From NCBI RefSeq assembly GCF_900104685.1, contig NZ_LT629755.1, positions 2,108,001-2,172,000 of the forward strand: a stretch of 64,000 bases of DNA, in the 5' to 3' direction. Shown piece by piece: positions 45,427 to 54,636 of this stretch. Made by a program: the position numbers and the translations under genes. The notes under the pieces are model-generated. The model saw only the letters and a list, made by a program, of their open reading frames with translations. It did not search any database and was not told where the DNA came from. Position 1 is the first letter of the stretch. Each line of letters opens with the position of its first letter. The DNA is from Agromyces flavus. GTDB lineage: Bacteria > Actinomycetota > Actinomycetes > Actinomycetales > Microbacteriaceae.

Positions 45427-46977
45427 TCAGTCCCGGTGCGTCGGCCGAAGCGAGATCGGCGGGATGGCGGTGCCGAGCGGATGGCGCACCCACACGTCGC
45501 CCGTGCGCCGATGCTCGTCCCGCGTCGCGAACGTGTACAGCTCGGTCCGCGCGCGCACGGCGGTGGGGCGCTCGCCGCGGAACGGATCGTGCGCGAGCAG
45601 CTTCAGCGTCGCGGCATCCGCCTCGAGCAGTTTCTCGAGGAAGCGCAGGAACCAGTTCTCCTCGATGCGGCCGAGCGGCAGGAACCACATGAGCCAGTCG
45701 AGTCGCAGGTGGTACGGCGCGAACTGCCGGGGGATGCGCTTCGCGTCACCTGGCTTGCCCTTGAACCCGTACTCGCGCCATTCCGCCGACGGGTCGCGCG
45801 GATCGTCGGCCGTGCCCTCGACGATCACCTCGACGCGCTGCCGGGTGACCGATCCGAACGCGCCGTACGCGTTGACGAGCATGAAGCGGTCGAACGACGC
45901 GTTCATGAGCTGCCGCTTCGAGAACAGGTTCATGAGCGGATGTCGGCTGAGCCACAGGATCAGCGCCGTGACGAGCAGCACGATCGCGATCCACCATCGC
46001 GGGCTCGCGGCATCCGCGGGTGCCTCGATCGCGTCGAGCGGCAGCCACGGGAGCAGCCACTGGACCGCGGTGTCGCCGACCGCGCCGAACGCGAGCACGA
46101 TCGTGATCCAGTTGAGCCAGGCGAAGTTGCCGGTGATCACGAGCCACAGCTGCGTGGCGATGATGACGGCGGCCGCGACGGTCCGCACGGGCTGCGGCGC
46201 GAAGAGCAGGAACGGCACGACGAGCTGCGCGAAGTGGTTGCCCAGCACCTCGAAGCGGTGGAACCATTTCGGCAGCAGGTGCGCCTGGCGGCTCAGCGGG
46301 CCCGGCATCGGCTGGGTCTCGTGGTGGTAGTACAGCGCGGTGAGGTCGCGCCAGGCTCGATCGCCCCGGATCTTGATCATGCCGGCGCCGAACTCGAGGC
46401 GGAACACCAACCACCACACGAGCACGATGATCAGCAGCGGCGGCGGCACCTCGCGCGAGCCGAGGAACGCGACGAGGAAGCCCGCCTCGCACAGGAGCAT
46501 CTCCCAGCCGAAGCCGTAGAACGTCTGGCCCACGCTCGCGATCGACAGGTAGAGGCCCCACATCGCGAGGAACACGAGCATCGGGAGCCAGGGCGGGCCG
46601 AGCTGGGGCAATCCGACGACGACGGATGCCGCGAGCACGACCCCGACGACCGCGACGCCGACGAGCTTCGCGTCGCTGTACCCCCATCGGCGGAAGACCG
46701 TCGGGCCGAGGTAACCGCGACGGCGCGTGCGCCGGAGCGGGCCGACCTTCTCGCCGAGGCGCGCTTCGCGCTCGTGCATGCGCCGCTCGGTCGCACGCAC
46801 CGCGTCGAGCAGGTCGGGCACGGGGAGCAGCCCGCGCTCGCCGAGCAGCACTCGGAACTGGTTCAGCGTCGAGACGAACGCGATGAGGTAGAGAGCGGCG
46901 ATGCCGCGCTGCAGCACTTCGCGCGCGAGGTCGGAGTCGCGCGCGTCGAACCACCAGAACCAGTCGGTCCCGTCCAC
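45427..46977 (-). CDS. Lipase maturation factor (LMF1) family membrane protein
   Basis: A 516-residue membrane protein with around 8-10 helices and the LMF1 signature region FRLEFGAGMIKIRGDRAWRD followed by LYYHHETQPMPGPLS. The C-terminal soluble part has EWREYGFKGKP and YHLRLDWLMWFLPL. In animals LMF1 assists lipase folding in the ER; the bacterial role is unknown. The start is GTG 46977, 6 nt after TAGCGT (46984-46989), so the mRNA is probably leaderless. Confidence 0.9.
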   Translation of the reverse strand: MDGTDWFWWFDARDSDLAREVLQRGIAALYLIAFVSTLNQFRVLLGERGLLPVPDLLDAVRATERRMHEREARLGEKVGPLRRTRRRGYLGPTVFRRWGYSDAKLVGVAVVGVVLAASVVVGLPQLGPPWLPMLVFLAMWGLYLSIASVGQTFYGFGWEMLLCEAGFLVAFLGSREVPPPLLIIVLVWWLVFRLEFGAGMIKIRGDRAWRDLTALYYHHETQPMPGPLSRQAHLLPKWFHRFEVLGNHFAQLVVPFLLFAPQPVRTVAAAVIIATQLWLVITGNFAWLNWITIVLAFGAVGDTAVQWLLPWLPLDAIEAPADAASPRWWIAIVLLVTALILWLSRHPLMNLFSKRQLMNASFDRFMLVNAYGAFGSVTRQRVEVIVEGTADDPRDPSAEWREYGFKGKPGDAKRIPRQFAPYHLRLDWLMWFLPLGRIEENWFLRFLEKLLEADAATLKLLAHDPFRGERPTAVRARTELYTFATRDEHRRTGDVWVRHPLGTAIPPISLRPTHRD

Positions 46978-47055
46978 GTCGCCACGCTAGCCGCGCTGCC
47001 GACGGCCGGCCCGGGCCCATGGCCCCACCGCGCGGTCGGTGCCCGGTCGGATGCG

Positions 47056-47424
47056 TCAGGCCGGTGGATTCTGCGGGTCGAGCGTCTCGATGGTCTCCTG
47101 CTCGACCGCGTTGTCGGCCTCGAGGTCGTTCGCGTCGGGGCCGGGGTCGGTGTCGGCCCGGCCACCGGGACCTGACGCGGCGCCGGTGTCCCCGACACCG
47201 CCTGCCGCGGCCTGCTCCGCGTCGGCCGCCTCGCGGTCGGCCGTGTCGGGGTCGAGCATCGCGTCGCCGTGGCTGCCGCCGCCGCCCATCGTTCCTCCGG
47301 AGTCGATCATGCTTCCCCCACCCATCGTGTTGATCGTGCCGGTCAGCGCCGGCGAGTCCTCATTGAGGTCTCCCGCGGGTGGGAGTCGATCCTCGTCCTC
47401 CCACGGGTTCAGCGGGTCGCCCAT
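47056..47424 (-). CDS. Acidic low-complexity hypothetical protein
   Basis: A 122-residue protein rich in Gly, Asp, Glu and Ala, with no hydrophobic core, Cys or signal. It opens MGDPLNPWEDEDRLPP and contains two MGGGG-type blocks. GAGGAGG lies about 9 nt upstream of ATG 47424. It is probably intrinsically disordered; function unknown. A GTCAAC/GTTGAC palindrome (47493-47506) lies in its upstream region and overlaps a TTGAC -35-like element. Confidence 0.65.
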   Translation of the reverse strand: MGDPLNPWEDEDRLPPAGDLNEDSPALTGTINTMGGGSMIDSGGTMGGGGSHGDAMLDPDTADREAADAEQAAAGGVGDTGAASGPGGRADTDPGPDANDLEADNAVEQETIETLDPQNPPA

Positions 47425-47538
47425 GTGCGCGTGCCTCCTCTGCGAATCGTGGATTCCGTGATGACTCCACGTTGCTCCGGCACCGCGGAAGCGTCAACGG
47501 GTTGACACCCTTCACCGCTCGGGCGACCCGGGAAGCGA

Positions 47539-47572
47539 CGACGCGCCCCGAGCCGGGGCTCGGGGCGCGTCG
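47539..47572 (-). terminator. Strong 16-bp-stem hairpin after the F420-reductase-like gene
   Basis: The arms CGACGCGCCCCGAGCC (47539-47554) and GGCTCGGGGCGCGTCG (47557-47572) pair exactly around GG. It lies 41 bp beyond the stop of the minus-strand gene at 47614. No T-run follows. Confidence 0.75.
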
Positions 47573-47613
47573 CGCGTGGGGGCGGATGGCGCGGGGCGCT
47601 TGGTGCGCGAGGA

Positions 47614-48189
47614 TCAGGCGACGAGCGCGACGCCCGCGTTCCAGCCGACCTTCTCCTGCACGGCCAGCGTGAGCTGGAGGAAGCCGATCGACTCGAGCTC
47701 GCGGGCACGCGAGAGCGTTCCGGCGTCGACCGCGTTCACGCCACCGGCGCGGACGACGTCGACGAGCGCCTGCTTCGCGAGGTCGTCGTCGCCGGCCACG
47801 AGCACCGTCGTGGGGTGGGCACCGCCGACCGACTTCGCGGCGAGGGTTGCGGCGAAGTTGGTGTTGAACGCCTTGAGCACGCGCGACTCGGGAAGCTTCG
47901 CCGCGAGTTCGGCAGCGGCCGACGCGTCGGCCGGCACGACGAGGGAGTCGAAGGTCTCGAAGTTCAGGGGGTTGGTGATGTCGACGACGATCTTGCCGGC
48001 GAGCTGCTCGCCACGCGCCTCGATGATCTCGCCGAGCGACGGATAGGGCACGGCGAGGATCACGATGTCGCCCGTCACCTGCTGCGAGGCGTCGCGGCCG
48101 ACGTACTCGGCGGTGTTGCCGCCCGCTGCCACGATGCCGCCGATGGCGGTGCCCATGTTGCCGTTTCCGATGATGCTGACCGTCGTCAT
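47614..48189 (-). CDS. NADPH-dependent F420 reductase-like protein
   Basis: A 191-residue Rossmann-fold protein with N-terminal SIIGNGNMGTAIGGIV, ILAVPYPSLGEIIEA, VDITNPLNFETFD, and VLKAFNTNFAATLA, all matching the NADPH:F420 reductase family. It may use F420 or only NADPH. It is divergent from a marR gene; two palindromes in the 100-bp gap suggest repression by that regulator, probably in response to a redox-active or toxic compound. Confidence 0.88.
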   Translation of the reverse strand: MTTVSIIGNGNMGTAIGGIVAAGGNTAEYVGRDASQQVTGDIVILAVPYPSLGEIIEARGEQLAGKIVVDITNPLNFETFDSLVVPADASAAAELAAKLPESRVLKAFNTNFAATLAAKSVGGAHPTTVLVAGDDDLAKQALVDVVRAGGVNAVDAGTLSRARELESIGFLQLTLAVQEKVGWNAGVALVA

Positions 48190-48220
48190 GATGTCCTCTC
48201 CGCGTCATCCGACGCGATTA

Positions 48221-48269
48221 ATTGTTGCGACAACCAATAAAGTAGCCCAGATCAGTTGTCGCGTCAACT
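48221..48269. promoter_or_regulatory. Two MarR-type palindromes in divergent promoter
   Basis: ATTGTTGCGACAACCAAT (48221-48238) contains perfect GTTG/CAAC arms, and AGTTGTCGCGTCAACT (48254-48269) has AGTTG/CAACT arms. They share the GTTG(T/C)CG-like core and lie in the only AT-rich stretch between two divergent genes. Confidence 0.65.
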
Positions 48270-48289
48270 ATGTGTGAGAGAATGTCGAC

Positions 48290-48811
48290 ATGACGGATGA
48301 CACGCGCTGGCTGAACACCGAGGAATCGGCGGCATGGGTGCGCCTCGTGGCGCTCACCGAACTGCTGCCCGGCGCGCTCGACGCCCAGTTGCTGCGAGAG
48401 GCCCAGCTCACCCACTTCGAGTACGGCGCGCTGATGGCGCTCGCGGCCGCACCCGACCGCACGATGCGCATGACCGCCCTCGCCGCCCGCACGAATGCGA
48501 CCCTCCCCCGGCTCTCGCACGTCGCGCGCCGCCTCGAGGAGCGCGGGCTCATCCGCCGCTTCCCGTGCCCCGAGGACCGGCGGGCGACCAATGCCACGAT
48601 CAGCGACGCCGGCATGGAGCTCATCGAGCAAGCTGCCCCGGGCCATGTCGACACCGTCCGTCGCATGGTGCTCGACGCGCTCACTCCCGAGCAGCTGCAG
48701 CAGCTCTACGCGATCGCCGGCGCGGTGCTCGCGCGGCTCGACCCCGACGAGCGCCTCTCGGCGACCTCCTGCCAGTTCAGCGAGGGTCCGGCGCTCGCGC
48801 GGGCCGGCTAG
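48290..48811 (+). CDS. MarR family transcriptional regulator
   Basis: A 173-residue winged-helix regulator. The recognition region is MRMTALAARTNATLPRLSHV and the wing LIRRFPCPEDRRATNATIS. The N- and C-terminal helices for dimerisation are present. ATG 48290 lies about 20 bp after the second palindrome. It likely controls the divergent F420-reductase-like gene and itself. Its end overlaps the convergent YcxB-like gene by 4 bp. Confidence 0.9.
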   Translation: MTDDTRWLNTEESAAWVRLVALTELLPGALDAQLLREAQLTHFEYGALMALAAAPDRTMRMTALAARTNATLPRLSHVARRLEERGLIRRFPCPEDRRATNATISDAGMELIEQAAPGHVDTVRRMVLDALTPEQLQQLYAIAGAVLARLDPDERLSATSCQFSEGPALARAG

Positions 48812-49347
48812 GACGCCGCGGCGTCACTGATGCGCTGTCGGACCCGGGCGAGCGTCTCGGGCGGGAAGAGCTCAGCGGGCAGGACCGTGTACGAGCTGCC
48901 GTTGCTGGTCTTGAGCAGCACGGCGTCTCCGCTGACCACGAGCGAACCGAACGCCCCGTACTGCACGTGGCCCTCGGAAAGCGCGGTCTGCAGCCACAGC
49001 CCGTCGGGTCGCGCATCCAGCCGCATGCGGAGGCCCTCCGCCGCGACGCTTCGGACCTGGCGGGTGAAGCGGCCGCGCTGGACGATCACGCCGATCCATG
49101 CGCCGACCGCTTCGCACCCGACGAGCAGGACGGCGCCGATCCACGAGCCGAAGACGGTCACCGCGAGCACCACCCCGACGACGGCGAGCGCCGCCAGGAT
49201 CGCGATCGCCACGGGACGCGTGTTGACGTAGCGGACGTATCCGTCGGCGAGACGCCGTGCGGTGTCGGCTCCCGCGACGAACTCGCGCGTGCCTTCATCC
49301 TGCGCGCGATCCTCGACAGCCGACTCCTCGCTGCCCATCCGGTCCAT
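48808..49347 (-). CDS. YcxB-like membrane protein
   Basis: A 179-residue protein with two membrane helices at about residues 45-85 (VAIAILAALAVVGVVLAV and WIGAVLLVGCEAVGAWIG) and a C-terminal cytoplasmic domain with YGAFGSLVVSGDAVLLKT and LPAELFPPETL, as in the YcxB-like family. ATG 49347 has GGAG 6 nt upstream. Function unknown. It overlaps the convergent marR gene by 4 bp. Confidence 0.8.
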   Translation of the reverse strand: MDRMGSEESAVEDRAQDEGTREFVAGADTARRLADGYVRYVNTRPVAIAILAALAVVGVVLAVTVFGSWIGAVLLVGCEAVGAWIGVIVQRGRFTRQVRSVAAEGLRMRLDARPDGLWLQTALSEGHVQYGAFGSLVVSGDAVLLKTSNGSSYTVLPAELFPPETLARVRQRISDAAAS

Positions 49348-49482
49348 CCTTCGCTCCGCGTCGAGGCATGAGCCTAGCGGGCACGCGAGGGTGCGCGATG
49401 CAGTTCCTCGGAACGCATTCCGCGCCCGACCGGGCAGGCACTCACCCCCCATTGGTGGGTCGTGGCGGCGATGGTGCATCGT

Positions 49483-49488
49483 TAGCAT
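49483..49488 (+). promoter_or_regulatory. -10 box TAGCAT for the secreted orphan gene
   Basis: TAGCAT lies about 69 bp before ATG 49557, in a context (GTTAGCATGAGCG) like the promoter at 23631. A short inverted repeat around CCCATTGGTGGG lies about 30 bp upstream in the -35 region. Confidence 0.5.
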
Positions 49489-49556
49489 GAGCGTGATCGT
49501 GACCCGAGGGACGGCGATACGGCCGCGCCCGGATCACCTGTGCTGAGGAGGCCAGG

Positions 49557-50786
49557 ATGAACGTGGTTCGAGCTCTCGCCAAGCCTGCGGTGCTGGTATC
49601 CGCCGCAGTGCTCCTCGCCCTCGGGTCGACGGCAGCGCTGAGCGCCGCCGGCGCCGACGACGAGACGCTCCGGCTGCACCTCGGGAGCGACGGCACGCGC
49701 TTCGTCTACAGCAACGGCGGCGACCCGATCACCCAGACGATCCCCGCTCCGCGCAACTGCCGGGTGAGCATCGACGGGGCGCTCGCCACCATCACCGGCA
49801 CCGATCAGGGCCCCGGCCTCAAGGACGGTTCCATCGGCATCAAGTCCGGTGGCTCGACCGGCGTGCCGTGCGCTCGCGTGGACAACACCGAGGAGCTGAC
49901 CGTCGCCCTGAAGGGCGTGCCCGACGCGATCTCGGCCTCGCTCGACCTCGAGCTCAAGGGCGAGGTGCTCCTCGACATCGTGGTCTCGCTCGGCAGCACC
50001 CCGGTCGACACGTTCCAAGTCCGCTCGGGCGACGAGATCGTGCCCGGCGAAGGCGTCAACGGCAGCGGAACGGAGCCGTTCACCGCCACCGCGACATCCG
50101 CGGAGCCGATCGTCAACTGCCGCAACGCCTCGAACTCCGGCCCGGACGCGGGGCCGGCGGACAACTGCTATGTGACCATCGAACCCTCGTCGGCCTTTGA
50201 CACCGTGCTGCTGCGTCCCGCGGAGGGCGAGGTCTCGCTCGAGGGCAGCGCCGACTTCGGTAACAACCCCGCGTTCGACACGATCTTCACCCTCGGGTCG
50301 GGGTTCGACGGCGAGCTCGGATGCACCGAGGCCGACAACACCGCCACGATCGAGGAAGGCACGGTCTTCGGCAGCTTCACGCGTCTCGAGAACAGCGACG
50401 GATCCGACTGCGTGCTGAAGCCCTACACGCTCGATGTCGACATCGCGGCCGAGACGATCAGCTTCGTGCCGGTCGACAACGAGGGGGCACCGCAGCCGGC
50501 GACGTATCAAGCCACGCTCAAGTTCGCTCCACAGAACTCGGCCAACCCGTTCACGAGTCAGCTGGAGTACGACCAGGACGGCGACGGCCCGCTCGGTTTC
50601 GAGGACATGCCGTGGTGCACCGGCGATCCGTTCACCAACCCGGACGCACCTGGCTCGATCAATACCTCGGTGATCCCCGCCGGCGACACCTGGTGCATCG
50701 TTTCCGAGGGCACCGAGATTGCATCGGCGACGCAGACGCGCACCACGTGGAATGCAGTAGGAATCGGCGACCCGTACTTCCGCTGA
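49557..50786 (+). CDS. Secreted protein of unknown function
   Basis: A 409-residue protein with an N-terminal signal peptide (hydrophobic residues about 10-30, cleavage near LSAAGA). The mature part is acidic and beta-rich, with about ten Cys (including NCRVSID, VPCARVD, NCRNASN, NCYVTIE, LGCTEAD, MPWCTGD, TWCIVS). These could form disulfides outside the cell. No lipobox, LPXTG or membrane anchor is seen. AGGAGG lies about 8 nt before the ATG. I do not recognise a domain. Confidence 0.78.
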   Translation: MNVVRALAKPAVLVSAAVLLALGSTAALSAAGADDETLRLHLGSDGTRFVYSNGGDPITQTIPAPRNCRVSIDGALATITGTDQGPGLKDGSIGIKSGGSTGVPCARVDNTEELTVALKGVPDAISASLDLELKGEVLLDIVVSLGSTPVDTFQVRSGDEIVPGEGVNGSGTEPFTATATSAEPIVNCRNASNSGPDAGPADNCYVTIEPSSAFDTVLLRPAEGEVSLEGSADFGNNPAFDTIFTLGSGFDGELGCTEADNTATIEEGTVFGSFTRLENSDGSDCVLKPYTLDVDIAAETISFVPVDNEGAPQPATYQATLKFAPQNSANPFTSQLEYDQDGDGPLGFEDMPWCTGDPFTNPDAPGSINTSVIPAGDTWCIVSEGTEIASATQTRTTWNAVGIGDPYFR

Positions 50787-50789
50787 TCG

Positions 50790-53700
50790 TCAGCGACGAA
50801 GACTCGGCGGAGTGCTCACCACGCCCAGCTGTCGCAGCAGGCGGTCCGCCTCGGCGAGCGCCCGTTCCCGCGCGCTCGGATCGGAGATCATCTCGGCCTC
50901 GATGAGGAGCAGCTGCGCCACCTCGAAGGGGAGGCCCTGTTCGCGGGCCTGCTCAAGCCCGGCGGTCACTGCATCCCATGCCTCTCCGCTGCGACCGACC
51001 GCGGCGAGCGCCTGGGCGCGCGTGCGGGCGAGCATGCTGCCGTAGAGCTCGGCTTCGTCACCGGCCCCACGCTCTATCTCAGTCAACGTGTCGAGCGCCT
51101 CTTGCGCCCTGCCTTCCATGACGAGACCGTGAGCGATCAGTATCGCGACCTCAATCGCCGACTGCACCTGACCGGTGCGTACGGCCTCAAGCCGCAAGGC
51201 CTTCAGAGTCTCGGCCGCTCCGCTCTCGCCACGAAGTTGTCGCAACCTCGCGAGCTGTATCGCGGCGAACGTCGCGGCCACGCGGCCGTGCGCCCGCAGC
51301 ACTCGTACCGAGTCGACCAGCACATCCTCGGCCTCCGACAGCCGCCCTTGGCTGACCAGCAGCTCGCCCATATTGGCGCCGCAGATCGCTGCTCCCACCT
51401 CGTTCCCGGCGCGCGCGTCGGCATCCCGGGCGCGTGCGTAGAAACTCACCGCGTCCTCCCACTTGCCCTCGAAGTAGGCCTGGCCCCCCAGGTTGTTCGT
51501 CACGATCGCTGTGTCGGGCAGGTCTCCGAGTTCCTCGTAGATCGCCAGCGCCCGCTCGCCGTAGACCGCCTTGGCCGATTGGCCGAGCATGTTGTAGGCC
51601 GCATCAACGACTTGGTACGAACGCGCCAACGCCTCTCGCTCACCTGAGGCTTCCGCCTGAGCCATCGCCTTGGCGGCGAGGCGCAGTGCCGCCTGCGGGT
51701 GTTGCTGCAGCTGCCGGATCTGGGCATTGAGCGCATTGAGCCGCGCCGTCGCGCCCAGAGCCTCTGCAGTTCCCATCTCTGCGACGAGCCGTCGGCCGAT
51801 CGACAGCTCGCGGTATGCCACGGAGTAGGCGCCCGTATAAGCGCGAAGGCGAGCACGCTTGAGCAGCAGGTCGGCGGATCGAATCGGATCGTCCCGCACG
51901 AACCGGCTGGCTCGCCGGAAGGCGTCCAGCGATTCTTCGAAGAGCCCAGCCTGTTCGAGAACGTCGCCGAGCGCCTCCGATACGTCGGCGACCTCGGAGG
52001 TGGGCAGATCCGGGATGCTGCTCGATGCGGCCAGAGCCCGTCGGTAGAACGTCGCAGCTTCGAGGTTCGCGTAGATCTCCTTGGCGCCGTCGCCCGCCTG
52101 CCGGGAGAAGTCCCACGCCTCCGGCCAGCGATGAGCTTCGGAGTAGTGCACCGACAGGAGTTCGACCTGACCCGTGGGGTGGCCGGACGAACTCGCCCGG
52201 ATGGCGTCGCCGACGTCGGCATGCAGTTCCCGGCGGGTCTTGTACGGCAGCCCCTCGTAGGCTACATCCCGGATCAGGCTGTGCTGGAAGCTGACCCACC
52301 CGGTCGCGTCGACCGAGAGGAAGTCGCCGAGCCGGTTGAGGGTGCTGAGGAGCCAGCCGGGGTCCTCGGCCGATCGACCCAGCACGGCGGGGGTGTGCTC
52401 CTGCCGGAATCCGGTCCCCAGCACGGCCAGGCGCCGGACGAGGTTGCGGTCGGCGGGCGCAAGCGTGTCGATGCGCGCCGCGATCAGGCCTTCGACCGAC
52501 TGGGGAAGGAAGTCGACCGCTGCGCCGGCGCGCAGCGCGTGGAGCAGCTCGAGCAGGAACAGCGGGTTGCCCTCGGCTCGTGCGGCCAGCGTGTCGACCT
52601 GGCTGGACAGCAGCGGCACACCCGTCGTCGCGCGCTGGAGGAGCACCTTCGCGTCCGCCGTCTCGAGGGGTCGAAGCTCGAGACGCGTGACGGCCGGGTT
52701 CTCGTCCGCGACGAAGCCGTCGTCGCCGGGCTGCCGGCTGAGGATCACCAGCCACGGATGGTGTTCGATCTCGGCGACGAGGGCGTTGAGCAGGTCGCGG
52801 GACGCCTCGTCCATCCACTGCGTGCCGTCGATCTGGAACAGGGTGGGCTGGTCGTTCGTGGCCCGCAGCAGTGCCGACACCGCCGCGTTGGTGCGCACCG
52901 GGCGGAACTGGTCGTCCAGCTCGGCGACCTGGGGCGACTCGGGCAACGCGAGGCCCAGGGGCGTGCCGATCAGCGCGAGCCAGGGCTCGAGGTCGGGGGC
53001 CAGCGAGCGCACCAGTTCGGCGAGCGCGGCCGCGGTCGCCACCGGGTCGAGGTCCTCCAGGCCCCAGGCTTCCCGGAGGAGTGCCCGGAACGGGAAGTAC
53101 GGCGTGTTGGTCCGGTAGAGCCGGCACTCCACCGCGATCACGCGCTCCGGCTGGGTGGCCGTGAACAGCTCCTGCACGAGCCGGGACTTGCCCATGCCGA
53201 CGCCCGCAGTGATCTCCACCACGCCCCCGCGGCCCTCCAGGGCGTCGGCCCAGGCCCGGGTGAGGACGGCGAGCTCCTCGTCGCGACCGACCAGCGGCGT
53301 CGTCGTCACCTGCAGCGAACTGCGGCTGCCCTCCGGCTTGCCGACGGAGAAGGCATGGACGGGCTCCGCCTTGCCCTTCACCGAGAACGGCTCGGGCGCG
53401 GAGACGTGGAACGTCGTGCGCGACCCGTCCAATGCATCCCTCGTGGCGTAGACCTCGCCCGCCGGTGCCTTCTCCATGATCCGGGCCGCCAGGTTCACCG
53501 CGTCGCCCATGATCGTGTAGGTCCGCCGGTAGCCGGGGCCGACCGCACCCGCGAAGACGTAGCCCGAGTTGACGCCGATGCGGAGCGCGAGGCCCTCGGG
53601 GGCGCAATTCCGGATCTCGCCGAGGGCGAGCAGCATCTGCTCCTCGTTGTTGCCCGCAGTGTCGGGCACCCCTGCGGTGAGGATGATCTTGCCGCCGTCC

Positions 53701-54599
53701 TCGGCGATGTCCGTGGCGAGGAAGGTCACGCCGTGCGAGTCGGCGAACCGCTGCACGGCACGGACGAGGTCGTCGAGGACGTCGGCGGCGTCGTTCAGAT
53801 CGTGAAGCACGAGCCGGTCGAATCCGATGTAGCGCAGGAAGGCCACCGCAGCCGGCCGGTGCTCGGGGTCGATCGTGCCGCTCGTCAGAGTCTGCCGGAG
53901 GCCGCGCGGAACGAACTGCTCGAGGTCGACCGCAGGGCTCTCGGCCGCGCGGAAACCGAACTCATCGACCTCGGGGGCCCGACGGAGGAGGACGCCGGGG
54001 CCGCTCCGTGCGCCGAGGGACGAGCGCGGAAGCAGCCGCGCGGTCTCGGGGCTGAGGAGGATCTGCGCCGCGGAGGCCGCCGTCTCCATGTGGACCGTGC
54101 GCGTGGCGGCCGGACCCGCGACGATCAACTCGCGATGCGACCCGCCGACGAGGAAGAAGTCGAAGTGGCCGCTGTGCACTCCCACCGACATCCGGAGCGT
54201 CACGTTGCCCGCGTTCGTCGCGAACCCCTCGATCCGCCGGAGCTCGGCGCGCATCGCGTGCGCGGCGGCGGCCGCCCTCAGGTGGTGATCCTCGCCCGTG
54301 AACCACAGGAGCTGGGCGTCGCCGCCGAACTTCAGCAGGTTGGCGCCGAACGCGTAGGCGGCGGGAAGGAGCCTTCCGAAGGTGCCGTCGATGACCTCGG
54401 TGACCTCCTCGGCACCGACATGGCCGTGCCGTGCCAGCCGTTCGGACATCCGCGTGAAACCGGAGATGTCGACGAGCGCCATGGTCCCCTCGAACGTGCG
54501 ATGCAGCCGTCCCGGCGCCTCCTCGTCCCAGTAGCGGACGAGGCGGGCGACGTACGGCTGGAGCACGTCCGTGGCGGGGGCTCGGGCGCTCGTGGTCAT
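50790..54599 (-). CDS. Tandem class III nucleotide cyclase - ATPase - TPR protein (soluble adenylyl cyclase-like)
   Basis: A 1269-residue cytoplasmic protein. Cyclase domain 1 (about residues 35-200) has the metal-binding Asp44 (ALVDISGFTR) and Asp94 (FGGDAQLLWF). Cyclase domain 2 (about 250-420) lacks both Asp (FLRYIGFD, DGGKIIL) but keeps the transition-state Asn369 and Arg373 (MGDAVNLAARI). An AAA-type ATPase follows, with Walker A GVGMGKSR at 466-473. The remaining half (about 800-1260) is TPR-like helical repeats. This is the C1-C2-ATPase-TPR order of mammalian soluble adenylyl cyclase. ATG 54599 has no good ribosome-binding site; the only strong one serves an out-of-frame GTG 37 nt upstream. 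Confidence 0.88.
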   Translation of the reverse strand: MTTSARAPATDVLQPYVARLVRYWDEEAPGRLHRTFEGTMALVDISGFTRMSERLARHGHVGAEEVTEVIDGTFGRLLPAAYAFGANLLKFGGDAQLLWFTGEDHHLRAAAAAHAMRAELRRIEGFATNAGNVTLRMSVGVHSGHFDFFLVGGSHRELIVAGPAATRTVHMETAASAAQILLSPETARLLPRSSLGARSGPGVLLRRAPEVDEFGFRAAESPAVDLEQFVPRGLRQTLTSGTIDPEHRPAAVAFLRYIGFDRLVLHDLNDAADVLDDLVRAVQRFADSHGVTFLATDIAEDGGKIILTAGVPDTAGNNEEQMLLALGEIRNCAPEGLALRIGVNSGYVFAGAVGPGYRRTYTIMGDAVNLAARIMEKAPAGEVYATRDALDGSRTTFHVSAPEPFSVKGKAEPVHAFSVGKPEGSRSSLQVTTTPLVGRDEELAVLTRAWADALEGRGGVVEITAGVGMGKSRLVQELFTATQPERVIAVECRLYRTNTPYFPFRALLREAWGLEDLDPVATAAALAELVRSLAPDLEPWLALIGTPLGLALPESPQVAELDDQFRPVRTNAAVSALLRATNDQPTLFQIDGTQWMDEASRDLLNALVAEIEHHPWLVILSRQPGDDGFVADENPAVTRLELRPLETADAKVLLQRATTGVPLLSSQVDTLAARAEGNPLFLLELLHALRAGAAVDFLPQSVEGLIAARIDTLAPADRNLVRRLAVLGTGFRQEHTPAVLGRSAEDPGWLLSTLNRLGDFLSVDATGWVSFQHSLIRDVAYEGLPYKTRRELHADVGDAIRASSSGHPTGQVELLSVHYSEAHRWPEAWDFSRQAGDGAKEIYANLEAATFYRRALAASSSIPDLPTSEVADVSEALGDVLEQAGLFEESLDAFRRASRFVRDDPIRSADLLLKRARLRAYTGAYSVAYRELSIGRRLVAEMGTAEALGATARLNALNAQIRQLQQHPQAALRLAAKAMAQAEASGEREALARSYQVVDAAYNMLGQSAKAVYGERALAIYEELGDLPDTAIVTNNLGGQAYFEGKWEDAVSFYARARDADARAGNEVGAAICGANMGELLVSQGRLSEAEDVLVDSVRVLRAHGRVAATFAAIQLARLRQLRGESGAAETLKALRLEAVRTGQVQSAIEVAILIAHGLVMEGRAQEALDTLTEIERGAGDEAELYGSMLARTRAQALAAVGRSGEAWDAVTAGLEQAREQGLPFEVAQLLLIEAEMISDPSARERALAEADRLLRQLGVVSTPPSLRR

Positions 54600-54606
54600 C
54601 GCGTCG

Positions 54607-54636
54607 TCACGCGCCCCCGGTCGATGTGAACAGCAC
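54607..54636 (-). other. Nine-codon leader ORF or displaced start of the cyclase gene
   Basis: AGGAGG lies 4 nt before GTG 54636-54634, which opens a nine-codon frame ending in TGA at 54609-54607, 7 nt before the cyclase ATG. The frame includes a plus-strand CCCCC run at 54614-54618. Removing one C would place this GTG in frame with the cyclase, adding 12 residues. So it is either a real leader peptide or a sign of a one-base insertion. Confidence 0.45.
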
